From Lewinellaceae bacterium (GTDB taxonomy: Bacteria > Bacteroidota > Bacteroidia > Chitinophagales > Saprospiraceae): a stretch of 64,000 bases of DNA. The translations under genes were made by a program, and so were the position numbers. Below the pieces are notes generated by a model. That model saw nothing but the letters and a program-made list of their open reading frames with translations. It did no database searches and was not told the origin of the DNA. Where the stretch lies: the NCBI GenBank assembly GCA_020636155.1, contig JACJYM010000007.1:62001-126000 (forward strand), in the 5' to 3' direction. This document shows, piece by piece, positions 27,198 to 35,950 of the stretch. Position 1 is the stretch's first letter; each line of letters begins with the position of its first letter.

Positions 27198-27308
27198 TCA
27201 GAGAATTTGTCGATTTTAGAAATTGAAAAATATGGCTGGAAGAAAATTTGTAGAGGCTAAAATCCAAAATTTATTTTAATTTCACTTTTTATTTAAAATA
27301 ACACACTC

Positions 27309-28130
27309 ATGAGTTTAAGAATTTTTAGAATTAATATTTCTATTGTTGCGGTACTGCTTAGCTTTTTTTATCATTCCAATGTCTTTTCCCAAACCACGGG
27401 CAGTATGACTTTTACATTTAACAACCCTAAGCCCGGAAACAATGCTTCGAAAAATGTAATGGCTATTTGGATAGAAGATGCTAACGGTAATTTCGTAAAA
27501 ACTCGATGTCGTTACTGGGGCAATAAAACCAAGGATCACTTGCCTTCTTGGAAATCGAAATCCAGTCAGAATACCGTAGATGCCGTGACCGGAGCCACTT
27601 TATTCTCAACGTCTAGTCCGACGGCATTCGGCGATAAAACGATTACTTGGGATGGTACCGATGCCGATGGTAATGTCGTGGCTGATGGGACTTATAAAAT
27701 CCTCGTCGAGAGTTCTTGGTGTAATCCTGAACCTGCTGATAATCAACATAAATTCCTGAGTACATTTACCTTTGAAAAGGGGTCCACAACAAGCACGGTA
27801 TCCCCATCAGATACTAATTTGAATAACATAAATATCGAATGGAAACCTGGGTCGTCAGGTGTTAAAGAATTGGAAAATGACATTTCCTTTAGTATCTATC
27901 CCAATCCCACGGCGGGACAGCTTAATATAAAATTTGATAGTGAAACCGAGGTTAAGCTGATAAATATTACTTCTTTGGAAGGAAAACTAATCTACACAGA
28001 AAAAATTGCCAATCCGACCCTTCTTGAAAAACAACTTGACATTGAAGATTTAGCCAATGGACCATACTATCTTGAGATTGTGTCCAAAGATGGAAGTGTA
28101 GTGACAAAATCATTTATATTTAAAAAGTAG
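27309..28130 (+). CDS. DUF2271 domain T9SS-sorted protein
   Basis: 273 residues. The signal peptide ends near NVFSQ. Residues about 30-165 match the DUF2271 pattern (NVMAIWIEDANGNFVKT, GDKTITWDGTDADGNVVADG, YKILVESSW), a FlgD-like fold often found next to flavin-dependent periplasmic redox genes. Here no such partner is seen. The last ~85 residues (SIYPNPTAGQLNIKF to TKSFIFKK) are a T9SS sorting domain. Confidence 0.82.
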   Translation: MSLRIFRINISIVAVLLSFFYHSNVFSQTTGSMTFTFNNPKPGNNASKNVMAIWIEDANGNFVKTRCRYWGNKTKDHLPSWKSKSSQNTVDAVTGATLFSTSSPTAFGDKTITWDGTDADGNVVADGTYKILVESSWCNPEPADNQHKFLSTFTFEKGSTTSTVSPSDTNLNNINIEWKPGSSGVKELENDISFSIYPNPTAGQLNIKFDSETEVKLINITSLEGKLIYTEKIANPTLLEKQLDIEDLANGPYYLEIVSKDGSVVTKSFIFKK

Positions 28131-28134
28131 GCCG

Positions 28135-28674
28135 ATAAATCCCTCTAATTATCATGATGAAATCCCATTATGGGAACAATATATTTCTCATCCTTGGGCA
28201 GCAATAAAATTATTGCCAATATTACTTCCAGAAGCGATTGTGGTATATACGGTAGTCAGTTTGTTTTGGAAAATTGACATCATAAAAGCGTTTTCATCAG
28301 CCATAATACCGGTCGTGGAAATACTCTCCTATTTTGCGGTTTCGGTATTTATTATTTGGTTGAATCTCAAAGTATTCTCTATAGCTTCCAGTATGAAATA
28401 TTCAACATATAAGGATAGAATTAGGTTTCAATGGGGACTCTTTACTCCAAAAGACGTTAGCATTCCATTTACCGATATTATTTCTATGAATCTCGTGAAG
28501 TACACGAACTCTCACAGGTCAACCATTCATTTTGGGACAGGGAAAAAATACAAGATCAACAAATTTGATTTCGATACAAACGAAGATCGGGCTCATATCA
28601 CATTTGAACGAATATTGAATGTTGACGAGGTGTATGCATTATTGAACAAGTTATGGGTAGAATCGAGAAAGTAG
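28135..28674 (+). CDS. Membrane protein with a PH-like domain; start uncertain
   Basis: The open frame runs from just after a TGA near 28105. The protein-like reading begins NPSNYHDEIPLWEQYIS, then HPWAAIKLL, two transmembrane helices (PEAIVVYTVVSLFW and VVEILSYFAVSVFIIWL), and a C-terminal domain (KYSTYKDRIRFQWGLFTP, KDVSIPFTDIISMNL) resembling YdbS-like bacterial PH domains. No ATG lies upstream of the first helix. Candidates are ATA at 28135 (used here) or TTG at 28213, which would cut the N-terminal segment. The function is unknown. Confidence 0.55.
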   Translation: MNPSNYHDEIPLWEQYISHPWAAIKLLPILLPEAIVVYTVVSLFWKIDIIKAFSSAIIPVVEILSYFAVSVFIIWLNLKVFSIASSMKYSTYKDRIRFQWGLFTPKDVSIPFTDIISMNLVKYTNSHRSTIHFGTGKKYKINKFDFDTNEDRAHITFERILNVDEVYALLNKLWVESRK

Positions 28675-28720
28675 TATTTGAGAAACAATAAGAATAACTG
28701 ATAAACCAAAAATATCAGCG

Positions 28721-30061
28721 TCAAAAACTACCGAAAATGGATTTAATGACATTTTCGTTTTTCGTGTCTATGATTATTTCTACTTCATTCTCTTCATCAA
28801 CGATAAGCTTCAAGGCCGTAATTTCTTCTGATGGCATATAGGATTTCAACATTGAATTTTTGGATTGTTCCCTACATGCTGAATTGTTGAGAAAAAGATA
28901 GAATTTAGATTTAAAAGCAGGACTCACTGGCTCGGGAAGGAAATTATGAAATACAATTAAGCTGTCCGAATCCAAATTAGCATCTAAGCTTACTAAAGGG
29001 AAAACAGCCAAAATATTTATTTCATTTTGATTGACAATCGCTTTTTTTGATATCATGTAATTATATGCATTCGAGCTCAATCCGGTATTGATATACAACT
29101 CAGGAACCATTTGCTCTTCTGTTTTTATAACTTCAATCGGGTTGAAATCATCATCATAATCATAAGTGACACTGCTGTCAATTTTAGTGTAAAAATCCTG
29201 AGCCAAAGCCATGAATTGCCCGTTCCAGCTCTGCATCAATGTGTCCACATCCAGCTTTGTAAATTCCGTAAACTTATTGACTAAGAGGGAGTCTCTATGG
29301 TTATTTAAATAGGACTTATTCGCATTTATGAAGAGTTGGGCTAGACCTTGCTCGCTTGCGATATCCACGGGCTCACCTAAAAAATCGAAATTCATGTGTC
29401 CCAAGATATTTATTTGGTTTTTACCCATTCGCAGGGTCAATACATTGCCCTCAATATCTGCATATATCACATCGCCATCGTTCGAGTTTAGTTGGTCATA
29501 AATAATATTTCCTGCACCTTCATATTCCTTTTCGTTTGTACAATTTTCAATAGATTTAATATCAAAATTTGTAGTAAAAATCAGGTGCATATCAGATTGA
29601 TGAAAAAGGCATATCCATTTGTTCTTTCGTAAATATGAGACACCATTCTCTTCATTTTTGCTAAACCCTTGACTTATGAGATATGCTTGTAGATTCGATA
29701 ACTCTTTGACTTTTATGGGATTGCTTATCCAAGTTAATTTTGAACTATCTAAGGCATTAAAAGCTACCATTTTAGGTACGTTAATATACTTTAACAGCTT
29801 GGGCTTATCCCTAGAAACAGTCGCTAAAGCCGTATCTTTTTGAACGGAATCTTTTTTCTCAAAAAAAGTTGATGGATGCCGCAATGCATCCATCAGTATA
29901 TATTTTTCAATACTCCGGCTATTTATAATAATGGTGGCATAAGCTCCCTTGGTAATGGATTCATCAATCGAAATCTTAGAGTAATACCTCGAGTAAAAAA
30001 GAATTGAAATAACAATAAAAATCAGTAAAAAGACTAGGAAAACTCTCTTTAACCATTTCAT
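28721..30061 (-). CDS. Membrane-anchored protein of unknown function
   Basis: 446 residues from the ATG at 30061 (a GTG lies two codons upstream). One N-terminal transmembrane helix (VFLVFLLIFIVISILFY) is followed by an extracytoplasmic domain. It shares a motif with the next gene: YDYDDDFNPIEVIKTEEQM here and YEYDENFNMVEVERTKEEM there, at a similar place relative to the C terminus. The two are therefore diverged paralogues, 33 bp apart and transcribed together. Some features recall the DUF4836 type, but I do not assign it. No catalytic motif is seen. Confidence 0.7.
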   Translation of the reverse strand: MKWLKRVFLVFLLIFIVISILFYSRYYSKISIDESITKGAYATIIINSRSIEKYILMDALRHPSTFFEKKDSVQKDTALATVSRDKPKLLKYINVPKMVAFNALDSSKLTWISNPIKVKELSNLQAYLISQGFSKNEENGVSYLRKNKWICLFHQSDMHLIFTTNFDIKSIENCTNEKEYEGAGNIIYDQLNSNDGDVIYADIEGNVLTLRMGKNQINILGHMNFDFLGEPVDIASEQGLAQLFINANKSYLNNHRDSLLVNKFTEFTKLDVDTLMQSWNGQFMALAQDFYTKIDSSVTYDYDDDFNPIEVIKTEEQMVPELYINTGLSSNAYNYMISKKAIVNQNEINILAVFPLVSLDANLDSDSLIVFHNFLPEPVSPAFKSKFYLFLNNSACREQSKNSMLKSYMPSEEITALKLIVDEENEVEIIIDTKNENVIKSIFGSF

Positions 30062-30094
30062 TGACACTCTATTATTTCTTTACCTCAAATACTA

Positions 30095-32011
30095 TTAATA
30101 ACCCCTTAAATATTCTTGAAATTTACCATAAGTAGTGAAAATCTGTTTTAATGAATTCCCATTTTGCTTATTGGTTTTCAAAATCAAATCATAACCAATT
30201 AAGTTATTTTTAGGCTTACCCGCCGTTAATATCACGTCAGTATAATTTTGTTGCAAGTAATCCGTAAAGTCAGATTTCATGTGAAATAAGTCTGTACCCT
30301 TATCTATCATTTTGGAAGAGTTTAAATAAAGTGTGAAAATGTTCTTTTTCAAGTAATCTTTGTTCTTCCCTAGATTACACTTAATATTTCCATTGACATA
30401 ATTTGTCATTCGCGGCAACGAATTAGATAAAAGAATCATCCCGTTTTTCTGAGTATAGTACATGTCAAAGTTGGTTTGACTTTTCGTCGCAAACCTCTTA
30501 ATCGCTCCTATGTTTTGAGTATCTAAGTATTTAGAGACTAACTTAGATAATTTATCATTAAAAGCTTTATTTTCAGCACCAATAAGAATAGTGAATGAGG
30601 GAAGCATTTCTTCTTTGGTTCGTTCTACTTCTACCATATTGAAATTTTCGTCATATTCATAAGAAGTGAAAGGCACCTCGAATTTGTCAAGGTCATGGAA
30701 TAACATTAAGGCATCCCCTGTAACCAAATCACTGATAGCCTCCTCGTCTAAAAATATCGACATCAGATCCCCCAAAACCTCGACTTCTTCAGAAAAATTT
30801 GAATCCTTCCTACCAAGTATGTCTTGCAAAAAACTTGGATATTGCTTTAAGAATTCCTCCATGTCCGAACTCAAGGCCATGTACGCCATAATGTCATCTG
30901 CATTGAAAAATTTAAGATATTTTTTATCAATTGTTTTGTACATTTTTTCAATCTTAGAAGCGAGATCATCTTTGACTTCCATATTAAGTGATAACTTCAT
31001 CTCTTCCGTATCAAAAATCAGATTACCAGAAATGGATTGATACCAATTAGGCATTTGATTACCCATATACATCCCAACTGGCATTGATTCTTTTAGAAAT
31101 TTGTCAAATATCATTTTATTAGGATCTCTAAGCCAAAAATATAGGGACGATTGATCATTTCTCCCTTTCCGGAAGCTGGCATTTTTACTTATTGAATTGA
31201 ATTCGTTAGATTGAAAAAAACTTTCAACTTGAATATCCATTAGGCTATCAATCTGTGTTTCGGAGTAGATTAATGGTGCCATATAATTTTTCATCGTTAG
31301 CTCGTACTCAAGCATTTGTTGTTCTTCGTATTCAGAATCTCCATAATTCTCCTCACCATAGTAATCCTCGTAGTCCTCCGAATAGCTACTATCCACCGCC
31401 ATCATTTCTTCCGTATATTCAATTATATCTGATGACTCGGCTTCATCGACATCAATGATGTCGATTTCAATTTCTTCAGATGGCTCATCTTCCATTTCGA
31501 TAAGCATTTCCTCCTCTTCCATAGGAGTTTCAAGAGCTTTCTCAGCCAATAGGTCATCCATCGTATAAACTACTTTGGGGATGTCTAGCATATTCACAAC
31601 TAAAATATTATCATTCCAAAGTAAGGTTCTCGTTCCACTTTTTATTTGATAATATCCTTGCTTTAGCTCAGGTGTCATGGGAAATTGCTGCTGTAAAGTA
31701 CTATTAAATTTGTCAATATTGAGTATGCGACATATGAATCTAGATGAAATAATATCATCCAATTTTGAATAGGTATAGTACATTTTTCCTCTGAGATCAA
31801 TTCCAAGATTATTTAAGGCATCCACATCTATCACTGGTCCAATACTACTAGTGACAAAGGATACAATATCTTCTTCGCTAATTAATTGGAATAATTTATC
31901 ACCGCTAATTTCTAATACGGCATCGCTATTTGCAGGGATGTATTGCTCTAGATTTTGAGATTTTATATTGAAAGATAATGCGAGTAAAATAAAAATTAAA
32001 GTCTTTTTCAT
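30095..32011 (-). CDS. Secreted protein of unknown function, acidic central region
   Basis: 638 residues with a signal peptide (MKKTLIFILLALSFNIKSQ). The mature start LEQYIPANSDAVLEISGDKL resembles DUF4836-type proteins, which I offer only as a hint. Residues about 155-225 form a highly acidic low-complexity insert (runs of Glu and Asp with Tyr). No T9SS domain is visible. It is a paralogue of the downstream 28721 gene through the YDENFN motif. The pair and the lipoprotein gene upstream (121 bp away, same strand) may form an envelope module. Confidence 0.7.
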   Translation of the reverse strand: MKKTLIFILLALSFNIKSQNLEQYIPANSDAVLEISGDKLFQLISEEDIVSFVTSSIGPVIDVDALNNLGIDLRGKMYYTYSKLDDIISSRFICRILNIDKFNSTLQQQFPMTPELKQGYYQIKSGTRTLLWNDNILVVNMLDIPKVVYTMDDLLAEKALETPMEEEEMLIEMEDEPSEEIEIDIIDVDEAESSDIIEYTEEMMAVDSSYSEDYEDYYGEENYGDSEYEEQQMLEYELTMKNYMAPLIYSETQIDSLMDIQVESFFQSNEFNSISKNASFRKGRNDQSSLYFWLRDPNKMIFDKFLKESMPVGMYMGNQMPNWYQSISGNLIFDTEEMKLSLNMEVKDDLASKIEKMYKTIDKKYLKFFNADDIMAYMALSSDMEEFLKQYPSFLQDILGRKDSNFSEEVEVLGDLMSIFLDEEAISDLVTGDALMLFHDLDKFEVPFTSYEYDENFNMVEVERTKEEMLPSFTILIGAENKAFNDKLSKLVSKYLDTQNIGAIKRFATKSQTNFDMYYTQKNGMILLSNSLPRMTNYVNGNIKCNLGKNKDYLKKNIFTLYLNSSKMIDKGTDLFHMKSDFTDYLQQNYTDVILTAGKPKNNLIGYDLILKTNKQNGNSLKQIFTTYGKFQEYLRGY

Positions 32012-32132
32012 TTCTTAAGATTGTTTGATTGTCAATAATATACTATAAAGATTATCATCCCACCCCAGTGTCATAATTGTCTCAGATATAGTCTATTGTA
32101 TATTGTTTCGATAATATTGTAAATAATTTTTA

Positions 32133-32804
32133 TTAGTTGAGTGTAATGGTATTCGTGATGTCATTCTTTTTATTAATCATATCCTGAACGCCGACTTTGA
32201 GCATGACAGCTTTGTTGTTTTTAGCTATTTTGCTAGCCGGGTTTTCGGATTTTACAATGTTAGATTCGAAGCGATAAATCGTCGTGACTGTCGCTCCGTC
32301 TAAGATTTGACGATCTCTAGATTTGACTTTTTTAGTCTCTTGAGCTAAATTGTAATTATAAAATCTCTTAAATATTTTCTTTTTAGAATCGTATGAAAAC
32401 TGTTTGTAATCTTCCATGCTTTGAGTTTCTACACCACCGGAACTAAAATGAGAGATGATTCTATTTAACACTTCTACACTCGTAAAGTTACAAGACATGG
32501 AAAAGACAAAATCTGTAAAATTGACTTTTTTCTGTACGTTAGTCACTCCCTTAATTTGACCAATCTCACGTGCCAGTTCGTTCATGTGAACGAGAATATC
32601 ATCCTTACTTGGTACTTTGTAATCATTGATACTATCCATTAACATTATGGAGTTCAATTTGGATTTGCTCTGACTAAGATTTACCGTAAAATTAATGTGT
32701 CCTGAGCCATCATCATTAAGTGTGATTTCTTCTAAAACTTCAAAACAGCCTGAAAATAGAATCAAAACAAGTAGAAGATTTATAGGGAACAATAATTTTT
32801 TCAT
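32133..32804 (-). CDS. Predicted lipoprotein of unknown function
   Basis: 223 residues. Lipobox LLVLILFSGC gives lipidated Cys20. The mature part starts FEVLEEITLNDDGSGHINF, a motif common in Bacteroidota lipoproteins that resemble small beta-sandwich proteins. No enzyme motif is seen. A TAnnTTTG element is 28-35 bp upstream. It may share a function with the two genes downstream. Confidence 0.7.
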   Translation of the reverse strand: MKKLLFPINLLLVLILFSGCFEVLEEITLNDDGSGHINFTVNLSQSKSKLNSIMLMDSINDYKVPSKDDILVHMNELAREIGQIKGVTNVQKKVNFTDFVFSMSCNFTSVEVLNRIISHFSSGGVETQSMEDYKQFSYDSKKKIFKRFYNYNLAQETKKVKSRDRQILDGATVTTIYRFESNIVKSENPASKIAKNNKAVMLKVGVQDMINKKNDITNTITLN

Positions 32805-32831
32805 TCAAAATTTTTTATTTGATATCAATTG

Positions 32832-32839
32832 CAAAAATA
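32832..32839 (-). promoter_or_regulatory. Candidate -7 element for the lipoprotein gene
   Basis: The minus strand reads TATTTTTG (TAnnTTTG). A TTTG lies 25 bp upstream, further than the usual spacing. Confidence 0.4.
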
Positions 32840-32877
32840 GTATATAACTTTATAACTTAATGTACAAAGGTGATATT

Positions 32878-35625
32878 TTATTCTTCGTCTTTTAGACTGT
32901 CCAAAAAACTGAAAAGGTCATCATTGGATTCTAGATTTAGCTTCTTTCTAAGTCTTGACCGACTGACATTGATACTCGATGGAAGTACATTCATGATGTC
33001 GGCAATTTCGCGAGTCGATAAGCCGGTTTTTATGTAGGTGCAAAGTCTCAAATCATACATGCTCAGCGAGGGAAATATCGCTTTAAGATTGTGAATATAA
33101 TTTTGATTGAGCTCATCGATATGAATCTGAAAGCTGTCATTTTTATCATTTTTGGACCTTTCAATGATTTTCAGCAATTCCTTGACTTTGGTATTATTGG
33201 CATTGCTACTTTTCAGAAGGCTGAGTTTTTCATTGAGTGATTTTAGGAGTTTTCCTTTTTCGTCATCTTCTTTGATTTTCTTAATAAGTTCAACCTTGGT
33301 GCTTCTAAGCTCTTTTTCGATGTGTTGTTTTTCCGATTCCAGAGCTTCGTATTTTTTAAACATTGCTTCTTCGCTATAGATTTTTGCTTGCTCTTCCAAA
33401 GCCTTTTGCTTCTGAAGTTTCAAGTGGTGTTTTTGTTGGTTGAGTTTATGCCTTTGCCATGCTTGTATCAAAAAATAGATTAGGAAAAGTCCTATAAAAT
33501 ATACGGCATACGCCATAAGAGATCTATACCATGGAGGTGAAACACGGAATTCTATTACACGGCTTATAAGTTCATTTTGTGTGGTCATCCCCTCGATATC
33601 CAACTTGTAATTTCCTTCATCAAGATGTACAAAATAATAATCATGGTTTGTTGACCACGCCGTCCATTGATTATTATAGCCTTCTAGTTTGTATCGATAT
33701 AGGGCATTTCTTTGGTTGGGAATTACGACACTGACCGCTATATTATTGAAATTATATGGAATATCTTCATTCGGTTGGAAAGAGGTATTTGACTCTCGAT
33801 TATAGAGTTCTAGTTTCCTTATGACCAATTGTAGTGGTGTATTACTTCCTCGTAGTTCACTACCTTTTTTAATTGCAAATCCATTGTAAACTGAGTAAAA
33901 CAAAAAACTATCTTGTAAGCTAATCGGAGCATAATTATTGGGTAATCTATGTTGAATTTGATTGATGTCAAAATATTGATCTTTCTTGCGAAATGTACCA
34001 TTCTCATCGTTGAATACGTAGCGGCATTCAGTGGTAGTCACCACGATTTCACCGTCAATGTTTTCCAATGACAAAATCTCTCCCTCAAATTCATCTTGCT
34101 CAAAAATAATTCTAGAATTCAAGCTATTATTATCGTTCAATGAGGCTTTAATAATGCCATAGTTTGGCAGCTTTATCCATAAGTTTTTTTCCTTATCGAG
34201 AACCAACTTTTCACAAGCTCCTTTTATGAGTTCCAATTTTCCTCTCATTCGCCATTGATCCTCGATCAAATCATAGACATCTATGCCATTGTACGTCCCG
34301 GCAAACAGGGTTTTTTCATCTTTTACAAGGATGTCTAGTACGCCAATGCTATTGTCAATCGGAATGAATTTTTGATTCTCAACTCGGTAAAGACCATTGT
34401 CATGTCCACATAATACTTGATTGTCTGCCTCTGCCAAGGCCCATACCTGACCCTCTGAATTGGGAATTATAGAAAAGGATATGCCTTTCACGTCATTATT
34501 AATCTCTGACCATTTGCTCGTATAAAGCCCTTGATTGGTGCCTAAATAGAACTGACTTCCTTGTAAAAGTGCCGTTTGTCCAGTGCCGAAGAGCCCATTA
34601 TGATCGAAGACATACGCAATGTTATCATTGAGATACATACCCACTAAACCGAAGTCCAAACTTGCCCACAACATCCCAGATTTACTATAATAAAGGTCTA
34701 AGATGGTGTTGTTCGTTAGTCCGCGAGGCTTATTAATATGCTGGATGATTATGCCCTCATTGCTGACGATGTAAATACCATTAAGAATCGTCCCGTAGAC
34801 ATGATACTTATTTTCAATGCTGGTATAGGCGAATACCTTATCTTTCTTGAGATGCTCAGAGATATCCTTATCCCAAGGAATTAAATTTCCATTTTCAAAA
34901 CGATAAAGACCTTTACTATGCGTGACAATCAAAGAACCCATTTCTGGGGGAGATATAGAAACCAGATCTAGAGGGTCATTGTCAGGGTTAGAGAAAAGTA
35001 ACTTGAGAGCCACCCCATCAAAAGTAAAAACTCCCACCTTATCATCTACCAGATAAATCAATTCATTAACCTGAAAAGTCTTGCTAAATCTGCCTGGTGC
35101 CGCCACTTTAGTCAAATGAGAGTCCTTGAGTACATAGACATTGTCAAATGAAGTAAAAACAATAAAATCATCTAATCGGTAAACACCCCAAAATTCCTCA
35201 GTAATATGATTGACATTTTCCTTAAATGGATAGAGGGAGGTATATTCAAATTCAGTGTAAGCCCTACGCTTCCAAACCCCGAAATCCAAATCAGAACCTG
35301 TGTATATGGTCGTATCATTGAGAACGTAAAGTGCCCTCGTAGAGCCTTTGCTCCCTTTGTATTTTTTCCACTTGAACCCATCATACTCGAGCAGACCCTT
35401 GTCCGTTGCGAAATACAGAATCCCATTACTTGCGGACGAGATATCCCATACTTTGCCCGCATTAAGGTAGGATTCCGGCGTATATACATCAATATATGGT
35501 ACTCCCCAGTGAGGTATTTGTTGCGCTGCAGATTTGTTTAGAAATAGAATAAAGAAATAAAGTACACATACGTGTCGTACGTGAAATTTCCGTCCCGGAG
35601 ATATATCATATCTTGTTTCCCTCAT
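32878..35625 (-). CDS. Beta-propeller / Y_Y_Y sensor with LuxR-type HTH
   Basis: 915 residues from the ATG at 35625. The N terminus is a signal/anchor helix (HVCVLYFFILFLN, SAAQQ). Residues about 40-600 are propeller blades of the Reg_prop type (GKVWDISSASNGILYFATDK, TILDLYYSKSGMLWASLDFG). A Y_Y_Y domain follows (ALYRYKLEGYNNQWTAWS), then one transmembrane helix (AYAVYFIGLFLIYFLI), a coiled coil of about 110 residues, and a LuxR-type HTH (GLSTREIADIMNVLPSSINV, then SRSRLRKKL). It should sense an external ligand and bind DNA from the membrane, without a histidine kinase or receiver. It lies divergently 325 bp from the cassette array and could regulate it, which is only positional inference. 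Confidence 0.85.
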   Translation of the reverse strand: MRETRYDISPGRKFHVRHVCVLYFFILFLNKSAAQQIPHWGVPYIDVYTPESYLNAGKVWDISSASNGILYFATDKGLLEYDGFKWKKYKGSKGSTRALYVLNDTTIYTGSDLDFGVWKRRAYTEFEYTSLYPFKENVNHITEEFWGVYRLDDFIVFTSFDNVYVLKDSHLTKVAAPGRFSKTFQVNELIYLVDDKVGVFTFDGVALKLLFSNPDNDPLDLVSISPPEMGSLIVTHSKGLYRFENGNLIPWDKDISEHLKKDKVFAYTSIENKYHVYGTILNGIYIVSNEGIIIQHINKPRGLTNNTILDLYYSKSGMLWASLDFGLVGMYLNDNIAYVFDHNGLFGTGQTALLQGSQFYLGTNQGLYTSKWSEINNDVKGISFSIIPNSEGQVWALAEADNQVLCGHDNGLYRVENQKFIPIDNSIGVLDILVKDEKTLFAGTYNGIDVYDLIEDQWRMRGKLELIKGACEKLVLDKEKNLWIKLPNYGIIKASLNDNNSLNSRIIFEQDEFEGEILSLENIDGEIVVTTTECRYVFNDENGTFRKKDQYFDINQIQHRLPNNYAPISLQDSFLFYSVYNGFAIKKGSELRGSNTPLQLVIRKLELYNRESNTSFQPNEDIPYNFNNIAVSVVIPNQRNALYRYKLEGYNNQWTAWSTNHDYYFVHLDEGNYKLDIEGMTTQNELISRVIEFRVSPPWYRSLMAYAVYFIGLFLIYFLIQAWQRHKLNQQKHHLKLQKQKALEEQAKIYSEEAMFKKYEALESEKQHIEKELRSTKVELIKKIKEDDEKGKLLKSLNEKLSLLKSSNANNTKVKELLKIIERSKNDKNDSFQIHIDELNQNYIHNLKAIFPSLSMYDLRLCTYIKTGLSTREIADIMNVLPSSINVSRSRLRKKLNLESNDDLFSFLDSLKDEE

Positions 35626-35803
35626 CTCCCAAATATAAAGCAATATTGGAAAATGAAAATTCTTTTCACACTGAAAAATTATATTTTATGGAATGCCAAC
35701 TATTCAAGAAAACCATTTATATTGCGTTGTACTAGAAAATATTATAAACAGTAAACATCGTCAAATTACGATCGAAATACTTAATTTCTTTAAACAGATA
35801 AAT

Positions 35804-35935
35804 GTCAGAATCACAGATTAAAAAGATGACACGGATGACACAGAAACACCTATCCCCCTCTGGAGGGGGTGCTCGAAGAGCGGGGGAGGAAAAATCAGCG
35901 TAATCCATTAATCCGCGACAATCCGCGATTCAGAC
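35804..35935. repeat. Fold-back repeat FR1 (full, 132 bp)
   Basis: Reference copy of a family of 13. The left arm starts GTCAGAATCACAGATTA and the right arm ends AATCCGCGATTCAGAC. The arms are imperfect inverted repeats, so the whole unit can fold on itself. The centre has its own hairpins: CCCCCTC-TG-GAGGGGG, then a GCTC/GAGC stem, then GCGGGGGAGG. All copies have the same orientation. This copy lies just before cassette A. The flank 35626-35803 shows no gene or clear promoter. Confidence 0.92.
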
Positions 35936-35950
35936 AAAAAGAAACAAACA

